Source: Lanius collurio (Eukaryota; Chordata; Aves; Passeriformes; Laniidae). Taken from it: 64,000 nucleotides of DNA. Location: the NCBI GenBank assembly GCA_020086605.1, contig JACBWW010000045.1, positions 2,442,269 to 2,506,268 of the forward strand, in the 5' to 3' direction. The notes beneath the pieces were generated by a model. That model saw only the letters and a program-made list of their open reading frames with translations, did no database searches and was not told where the DNA came from. This document shows positions 48,001 through 64,000 of the stretch, in pieces; within the stretch, counting starts at the first letter, position 1; each line of letters opens with the position of its first letter. Position numbers and translations under genes: made by a program.

Positions 48001-49685
48001 GTTATTTCACCAACACTGCGCTCTCCTGCTGCCACACGGGGGCTGGGGGGCTACAAGGGGTTTGCTCCGAGCTCTGACGTTCCTGGCCTGAGTGGGGATG
48101 GAGGAGGAAGGATGGAGGAGGGACAGAGGTGGAGGAACAGGGGAGGAAGGACAGAGGAGGGACGGAGGAGGAGAAAGAGGGAGGAGGGAGAGAGAAAGGA
48201 TGGAGGAGGGGGAGAAGTGTCGGAGGAGAAAGGACTTTGCTGACTTGTTGCAAAATGCGGAATATGTAACGATTTTCTCAGGAAGTCTTTGACGTTGGAT
48301 CTTTGTTACTTTCAAGCCTAATCAAAAAAAAAAAAAAGATTTAATCCAAGAAACTGAGCAGCCAATGAGCTGGAAGTGGTGTCCAGGTGTTGGAATGACG
48401 AGTGGCCTGTGGGTGGAATTGCCTCGTTGAGGGTTAGGGCAGACTTGCTTCAATGATCTCAGCCCTCGGGGGAGGTTAGCAAAGCTTGGGAAGAAGGATC
48501 CCTATTTTGGGATAACAGCAAGACCCTGTGGATCCAAACATGAGTCTGAAGGGAGCCAGGAGCACAGAGAGGAGCCCTCAGCTGAGCCCTGCCCTGCAAC
48601 ACGCCTGGGACTGATCCTGCTGCTCCAGAAGGACCTGCAGGACCTCTGCCAGTGCTGCTTTCCTGCCCAGGGAGTCACTGCAGCCTGAACTCCTGGCAGT
48701 GCTCCCTTCATCCCTGGAAGTGTCCCCAGCCAGGCTGGATGGGGCTTGGAGCAGCCTGGGATAGTGGGAGGTATCCCTGCCCATGGCAGGGGTTGGGGCT
48801 GGATGATAACTTTAAGGTCTTTCCCACCCAAACCATTCCATGATTTTATAATTTTGTGCCTCTGGGCTTAGTTTTGTAAGTCACTAAAAAAATCCAATGT
48901 TGCTGGAGCTGTTGTTTTCCCACCAGGAATCAGGAACTGCTTGAGTTCATGAAGTGGACTGTGGTGGCCTTAATGCTTTGCTAATTAACATACCCGAACG
49001 TGATTGTGCCCTGGGAAAGAATCCACTCCTTCCTGTCAGCCAGGTCAGCAGGAAAACACCTGAGTCATTCCCTGGGAGGAGCTGCCCGGGGCAGGGGAGA
49101 CCTTCCTGCAGCTCCTGCCAGGGAATGCTCTGAAGCAGGAGGGACAAATTCAACATTGAAATTGTATCTGCAGCTTCCTGTGGAGAGAGCTCCTCGTTCC
49201 CTATGGAACAGAGATTCTGGGAAACCAGTGTGAGACCAGAGAGGTGACAGAAGAGCTCTCCCTCCCCTTCCAGGGGTGTTGCAGGGGCTTCAAGGATGTT
49301 CATTCCCCTGTTGGAAAAGTTAATTTTTAATTCTGAGTGAAAATCTCTTTTCCTGTGTCTTTTCCTCACCCTCAGCCTGGCTCAGTGTCCTGCTCTGCTC
49401 CTGGAGTTGTGGTGGTGCCACCACAGCTGCAGTCCTGCCCTGCTCCTTCCTGGCAGTGCTGGAACACCCTCCACATTAATCAGGGGCTGACTTCCAGCAG
49501 AGCCAGTGGGAAAAAAAGCCCTGAAACAGCTGCAGATCCCAAATTTCCTCCTGGGGGCTGCAAGGGTGGCTGGAGCTGAGCCTCATCCCAGCATTTCCTT
49601 GGAATGGTGCTGAGGGTGGGTCCATTCCAACCTCCACCCAGACTTCCTGAGTGAGAATAAGCTAAATTCGGGTTGCTGTACTTGA
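48001..49685. other. Intergenic space between the convergent RAB and PDZD11 genes
   Basis: Holds a purine-rich GGAGGA tract at about 48090-48230, a 13-base A run near 48326 and one CR1 fragment. No exon recognised. Confidence 0.55.
48710..48855 (+). mobile_element. CR1 LINE 3' fragment
   Basis: Carries ccctggaagtgtcc, ccaggctggatggggcttgg, ggtatccctgcccatggcagg and cacccaaaccattccatgatt in order. It may extend leftward to about 48600. Confidence 0.8.
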
Positions 49686-49691
49686 TTTATT
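49686..49691 (-). terminator. Polyadenylation signal of PDZD11
   Basis: TTTATT on the plus strand reads AATAAA on the minus strand, about 680 bases after the PDZD11 stop codon. Confidence 0.55.
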
Positions 49692-50367
49692 GATTGTTTA
49701 TACAGAAAAAGTGAAAAACACCACAAGGAAGAGAAGGCCAGAGCCAGGGCTGTCCTGAAGCCATTACAGCGTGATCCCACATTTGCCCCTGGATTTGCTG
49801 ATAATTAATATGTTTCCTTGGTAATTAACATTTCCAAACATCCCAGCCCTGGATTGTGGGGTCTTTATCAGCAAAGAGGCACAAACAGCCAGAGCTGGGC
49901 ATGGACTGGGGCTGGATTTTACTCCTGGAGTTCCCAGCAATGCAGAGCAGAGGTGGGACAGAGAAGGAAAGAATTCCATGACACAAGAGGGTGGAACAGA
50001 TGGATTTCTTGGAGAACAATGCCCATGCTCTGCTCAGGAATGTTCAACAACCAAGGATCCAGGATCAAGGGATCCAGAACTAGCCCAGAACTCACTCAAT
50101 TTAAGCCTTGTAAAAATCCAGATCCTGCTGGAGCAGCTGCCCCCCAGGACCTGCTTCACACCAGCTTGTTCCAACACCCATTCCCAGGAGCACAGCCTCA
50201 ATCCCCATCCATCTTCCAGCCAAATGAGCCCCTTGGCATCCCTCCACGTGGGAAAGAGCTGATCCTTTGCAGGCCAGTGGTGCATTCAGTGAAAGCTGAA
50301 ACGTGAGTTGTCATCTCAGATGTTGGGGAAAAGGAGTGGAGAGGTTTTGGCAGGGTGAAGCTCCCTG

Positions 50368-52371
50368 TTAGTGAACTGTCCGTTCCTTCTGCCGCTGGTA
50401 ATCTGGGAGGGAGGGACAAGGAGAGGATGGCCAGGGAGAATTACACAAAATGTTCAGGAAAACACACATTTCCAAGTGGAGGCAGCATTTGAGACCCTCT
50501 GGCTTTAAAAGGGCACCCCCACCAGTAATTTCAAGTGATTTTACAGCATCTAGAACAAAAGGAATTGTTTGAAATTATTTGTTTGAAATCCCCTCTTCCT
50601 CCACTCCATGTTTTTCTTCTTAATGGCTGCTTTCCATTTTCTGAAGAATCCTTGTTTCACTTGACTTCTCCCTTTTTTTAATCTCTTAAATCTTCAAACT
50701 TTATGGGTGCAGAAAGAGAAACTGGGAGTTAACCCAGTCCTTCCTTTCACTCACAGTTCAAACAACCTTAGGGAGCGATATCCACCACTTGGCACCTGTG
50801 CCAGAGCTCATCCCTATGTTATTCAAGGATAATGAGCTGCTTCTCCAGCTCTAAATTAACTTTTCCATTCCCCAACCATCCCACCTTCCTGCTCTCTGAC
50901 TTTTCCTGTGTGGGCAGATTAAGCCAGGCCTCATTATCCTGACGTGGTGCCTGATCCCAAACCAACACTGTCAGTGACTTTGGGCTGCTAAATTCGGGTG
51001 GAATTGGCAGGGATTTATGGAAATTTGCTTCCCAAGGAGCATTCCAGGTGCCCGGACTGAGCACTTACTGTAGGGGAAGTACCGGACGCGCATCGTGATC
51101 TCCCGTGCCGTCTTCAGGATCTCCACAGCCTGGAAAACATGGAAAGAGGATTCCACACATTCTGTGCTGGGCTGAGAGGCTGGAAGGAGGCAGATTTCCC
51201 CTTCCAGCACTCACCTTGCTGTGCTCAATGTCCTGGAAATCCACGTCGTTCACCGAGAGCACCTGGTCCCCCTCCTGCAGCCCGGCCCTGTGCGCATCCG
51301 AGTCGGGAATCACCTGGGAAGGGAGAGCAGGGATGGCAGCAGCCGATCTCCCACAGCTCCCCTCCCACACGGCCCCGGGGAGCAATTCCAGGGGCTGGGA
51401 AGAAACCAGGAAGTGGTGCAGGATGTTCTGATGGCTTTGTGACAAATCCCAGCCCTGAGCTCGGGGAGGGGTGTGAGGCAGCCAGAGCCTCCCTGCACAC
51501 CCGGCTGGCTCAGCAGCTCCCACGGGCACAGGCAGGGTCCAGGCGGGAATGGCACAAGGATGGACACACCTTGGAGATGAAGATTCCCAGCTGCGAGGCT
51601 TTTCCTCCCCGGATGTTGAAGCCCAGCTGTGGGAAAAACCAGCAGGGAAATGCAGTCACCAGCACCCTTCCCTTGGCCCAGTTCTCTTCCCATTCCCCAG
51701 GACTCTTCTCCGTGTCCAGGACCCTTTCAATTCCCCAGGACCCTTCTCCCTGCTCTGTCTCCCAGATGGATCAAGGCGTGGGTGCTGCAGTGCTCAGCCA
51801 GGCAGCAGCACCAGTCCCTCCCTCCTAATTCCTGCCACCGGGAATACCCGCTCCCATTCCTCAGCAGCTCCACGCCCCGAGATACGACTTCGGGAACAAC
51901 CCCTCTCCTTGCCCACCGGCCTGGAATCTGCCACCCTGCCCGCCCCACGCCTGTCACAGCAGCTCCCTGTGTCAGGACGGGAATATCGCAATTCCAACGC
52001 GCTTTATGCCAGGAAACGCTCTGGGAACCGCGTCCAGGAAGGCGACACCGCGCCCAGGCAGCGCCAGGCCGGCGCCGCCCGCCTCACCTGAGCCCCGGGC
52101 GGCTTCTTGAGGACGATGGTGCGGGGCAGGAACTGCGTGAGCTCGTTGTTGTAGTCCGGGTGATAAACGCGCTGCGGGGGATGCGCGGCGGCTCAGCCGG
52201 GGCCGGGCCGGGCAACCCCGCCCGGCGGGGCCCCGCCGCCGCCATCCCCGGCCCGTCCCCCCGCTCCCCCCGGCCCGGGCTGACCTCGTGCGGCGGGACC
52301 CAGGCGGGCGGGCTCTCGTAGGGCGGCAGGAAAACCACCGGGAAGTCGTCGTAGGGCACCCGGCCCTCCAT
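50368..52371 (-). CDS. PDZD11: PDZ domain-containing protein 11, complete
   Basis: Six coding exons in transcript order: 52285-52371, 52088-52171, 51570-51626, 51215-51313, 51069-51129 and 50368-50402. Sum 423 nt, 140 aa, the usual PDZD11 length. The last exon is only 35 bases and reads YQRQKERTVH then TAA after a codon split across the intron (Asn). PDZD11 is a small single-PDZ adaptor that binds C-termini of membrane pumps and transporters and works with PLEKHA7 at cell junctions. Seen: an N-terminal proline/tyrosine segment (YDDFPVVFLPPYESPPAWVPPHE), the PDZ domain at about 45-130 with the carboxylate-binding loop QLGFNI, and GLQEGDQVLSVNDVDF. The start ATG at 52371 gives the family N-terminus. 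It shares a short divergent promoter with KIF4A. Confidence 0.95.
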
Positions 52372-52399
52372 GCTGCCGCTCCGCCGCCCCGCCGGGACG

Positions 52400-52730
52400 C
52401 GCCCCTGCGGACGCACCGGGCTCCGATTGGCCGCCGCCCGTCTCTGGCCCCGCCCTCCGCCTGACGCATCCTCATGCGATTGGTTCCTTTCTGCTCTTTG
52501 CCCCGCCCCTTACTCTGTGCCACCCCACCCCACGACTGACTCCGCCTCTGCCTGACGCACAGCTCTGCGATTGGTTGTTGCCCCGCCCCTCGGTGACGAC
52601 AGGCTCCATGATTGGCTGAGATCCCGCCCCTCCTGACGCACCGCCCCGTGATTGGCGGCGGCGGCGCGCGGCCCTGTTTGAACGGCGGCCGTTGCGGCTC
52701 CGCCATTGGCACGGGCAGCGGCGGTTCCAG
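52400..52730. promoter_or_regulatory. Divergent PDZD11/KIF4A promoter with repeated CCAAT, TGACG and GC-box motifs and a CHR-like element
   Basis: Only 586 bases separate the two start codons. Inverted CCAAT boxes (ATTGG) occur at 52426, 52479, 52570, 52611, 52651 and 52705, all in one orientation. TGACGCA or TGACG words lie at about 52462, 52553, 52594 and 52634, each 14-17 bases before one of these boxes, with ccccgcccc GC boxes between. TTTGAA at 52677-52682 matches the cell-cycle homology region used by G2/M genes with NF-Y sites. A non-coding KIF4A exon ends at the donor 52731 (ccaggtcagt). NF-Y/CHR control of KIF4A is inference. Confidence 0.7.
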
Positions 52731-52957
52731 GTCAGTCCCGCGGCCGCCCCGCGACACCGGGCAGGGCCAGGCCGGGCCCGCTCCAGCCCCACTCCCGGCC
52801 CGGGCCTCTCGCTCCATCCCCGAGCCCCGGCAGGGCCGCTTCACCCCCGCCCCACCCCACTCCGGGCAGGGCCGCTGGGGGTCCTCGCTCCGTCCCGGCA
52901 GAGCCGCCGCCCCGTGTCCCGGCCCGCCTCACGGCGCTCGTGTCCCGCAGGCTGGCG

Positions 52958-62294
<9,337 letters not shown>

Positions 62295-62384
62295 GTGAGG
62301 AGCCAACGTCCCCTGGAAATTCCCAACCAATCCCTAAAGTCTGCCAAGTGGGGCTGGAGGATGGAACAGGATATATAGAAACCT

Positions 62385-62557
62385 CTTAAAGGAAGTTTAG
62401 AAGCTGGGAAAAAAAAGCTTTTCTCTCTGTGGAGAAATCCCCACTTCTGCCTTGGGGCCTTTGAGGGATCCCAGTTAAATTTGCTCCTTAAAGGACTTTA
62501 GAGGCTGGAAAGAAAAGCTTTTCTCTCTGGAGAAATCCCAATTTCTGCATTGTAGCC
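62385..62557. repeat. Tandem duplication, about 102-bp unit, second copy cut short by the LTR-like element
   Basis: The words cttaaagga, aagctttt, ctctctggagaaatccc and ttctgc recur in the same order starting at 62385 and 62487. The second copy stops at gcc, exactly where the LTR-like TGTTGTGG begins. Confidence 0.8.
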
Positions 62558-63300
62558 TGTTGTGGTTTGACACAACTAAGCATCAAGCACACAAAAAATC
62601 AGTTATTTTGTAAGGAAAACAAAATAAGAAAATATTGAGGAAAATTAGATAGCTGTGAGGCTAAACAGGTTCAAACTTAAACAGGTGCAGTACAAGGAGA
62701 AAGTTTTATTACTAACAGAGTTAAAAGCTATAACAAGAAATTAAAACGAACAACACCCACCCCATTTCTTCCCAGCACCTTTCTCTTTGTTTCTTAACTA
62801 TCACAAAAGATAACACAACATGGGATTCTAGTCACTGTTACAGTTCTTGAAAAGTCTCTCTCTTATGCTTAAGGAAAAAAGAGTTTTCTTCTTGCTTCAC
62901 ATGGTTTCTCAAACTGCCCCCAACAACAGACACGCTCGGAAAGAAACAATCTGCTGTGGTGTAATGCATCTCTTCTATGAAAAAATATCAGTTTTTTCAC
63001 ACTGCCACACACCTGGGCCATCACATGGGGTTATCAATCTTTTTAAGGATGGGTCATTTTGGCCTGAACACAAAGGCTTTTTCTGCTACAAATCCTTAAA
63101 AGCCTCTCACTGCTTCTATATCCTGGCATAGGCACTCTCTCTTCACAATCTTCATGGGTCACACGTAAATCTTCCATCCCCCCATGTACTTCAAATGGAT
63201 CAGAGACAAACAGTTTGAGATATTACAGTTTCTTACCACCGCATGCCAGAAGGATTTTTAAGCTCCGCGCGAGGAACGCGGCACCGCCCCTTTTCTCCGT
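62558..63300 (-). mobile_element. Degraded endogenous retrovirus LTR (passerine type), right end uncertain
   Basis: Opens with tgttgtggtttgacacaac and taagcatcaagcac, which resemble the end of a common songbird LTR family as I remember it. A TTTATT at 62705-62710 reads AATAAA on the minus strand, about 150 bases from this end, so the element is probably reversed with its U5 end here. I see no retroviral protein frames, so it is a solo LTR or fragment. The right end could lie anywhere from 63.2 to 63.55 kb. Confidence 0.5.
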
Positions 63301-63540
63301 CGCCATTTCAGCTCCGTCTCACATGGCTCACTCTCTCTCTGACTCTGAAACCTCTATGTTTAAGAATGTTCTTGTTCAGGCTTTATGGTGAAGAAAGCCT
63401 CGCTCCCTTTGTGCTGCTGGCTGCGTGGTGTTTTCTTCAGTTCAGCCCGAAGTGTGCTGGCTGCAGAAAGGAGGCTCCGCCAGCTCTGTGTGGAGATCAG
63501 GGGGGACCTGCCAGTCCCAAGGAGCCACTTCGGAGAGATT

Positions 63541-64000
63541 TTAGCTGTGTGCCAGCCCCTGGCTGGGTCTAGCTGTGTGCCAGCCCGTGGCTGGGTTTAG
63601 CTGTGTGCCAGCCCGTGGCTGGGTTTNTTTAGCTGTGTGCCAGCCCGTGGCTGGGTTTAGCTGTGTGCCAGCCCATGGCCGGGTTTAGCTGTGTGCCAGT
63701 CCATGGCTGGGTTTAGCTGTGTGCCAGTCCATGGCTGGGTTTAGCTGTGCCAGTCCATGGCTGGGTTTAGCTGTGCCAGTCCATGGCTGGGTTTAGCTGT
63801 GTGCCAGCCCATGGCTGGGTTTAGCTGTGTGCCAGCCCATGGCTGGGTTTAGCTGTGCCAGTCCATGGCTGGGTTTAGCTGTGTGCCAGTCCATGGCTGG
63901 GTTTAGCTGTGCCAGCCCATGGCTGGGTTTAGCTGTGCCAGTCCATGGCTGGGTTTAGCTGTGCCAGTCCATGGCTGGGTTTAGCTGTGCCAGTCCATGG
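63541..64000. repeat. Minisatellite of 26/28-bp units with an internal near-palindrome, running off the window
   Basis: About 17 units of ttagctgtgtgccagccc + atggctgggt. Long units have tgtgtgcc (28 bp) and short ones tgtgcc (26 bp). Most early units carry gcccgtgg; later ones carry gcccatgg or gtccatgg. A single N at 63627 breaks one unit. The core ccagcccatggctgg is almost self-complementary. Confidence 0.95.

Larger units (their letters stand above)
62295..64000. other. KIF4A intron tail to the window edge
   Basis: No further KIF4A exon is seen after 62294. The interval holds a tandem duplication, an LTR-like element and a minisatellite (listed separately), so the intron is at least 1.7 kb and rich in inserted DNA. 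Confidence 0.7.

Noticed and set aside
48090..48230. Purine-rich GGAGGA tract as a functional element
   Set aside because: It is simple low-complexity sequence in intergenic DNA with nothing around it to suggest a role.
62847..63600. Short open frames within the LTR-like region as retroviral protein remnants
   Set aside because: They show no recognisable gag, pol or env motif and are better read as chance frames in LTR and minisatellite sequence.

Overview
The window is vertebrate nuclear DNA, almost certainly from a bird and probably a songbird. It contains multi-exon genes with GT-AG introns, CpG-rich promoters, CR1 LINE fragments in both orientations and an LTR that resembles a passerine endogenous retrovirus family (from memory, not searched). 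Gene order and strands match human Xq13.1 (DGAT2L6/AWAT1 +, P2RY4 -, ARR3 +, RAB41 +, PDZD11 -, KIF4A +), a block that in songbirds is expected on chromosome 4A. One extra gene, a SHIP-type inositol 5-phosphatase, lies between P2RY4 and ARR3. I am not aware of a counterpart at that place in human.

Layout. 75-3786 (+): complete DGAT2/AWAT-family acyltransferase, 8 coding exons, 361 aa. 5571-6695 (-): P2RY4-like nucleotide receptor in one coding exon, 374 aa. 11412-19432 (-): SHIP2-like phosphatase, 25 coding exons, 1066 aa, open frame throughout. 24810-31027 (+): cone arrestin ARR3, 16 coding exons including a 10-nt micro-exon, 394 aa. 33323-46067 (+): RAB6-subfamily GTPase (RAB41 by position). 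Its first exon is lost in a 400-base run of N (31654-32053), and it has two alternative copies of its switch II exon. 50368-52371 (-): PDZD11, 6 exons, 140 aa. 52958-62294 (+, continuing beyond the window): KIF4A, 18 coding exons, the first 712 residues. PDZD11 and KIF4A share a compact divergent promoter with repeated CCAAT, TGACG and GC-box motifs and a CHR-like TTTGAA. The right edge holds an LTR-like element and a 26/28-bp minisatellite that runs off the window.

The genes do not form one pathway: they cover neutral lipid or wax synthesis, UTP/ATP sensing, phosphoinositide turnover, cone photoreceptor shut-off, Golgi traffic, PDZ scaffolding and the mitotic chromokinesin. What links them is history. 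The first five gene families (DGAT2, P2RY, SHIP, arrestin, RAB6) recur together on human 11q13.4-q13.5 (DGAT2/MOGAT2, P2RY2/P2RY6, INPPL1, ARRB1, RAB6A), and SHIP1 (INPP5D) lies next to rod arrestin (SAG) on 2q37. The window therefore looks like one member of a genome-duplication paralogon that kept a SHIP copy.

All exon boundaries were read by eye from splice sites, and reading-frame sums were checked for each gene. No search, alignment or expression data were available.
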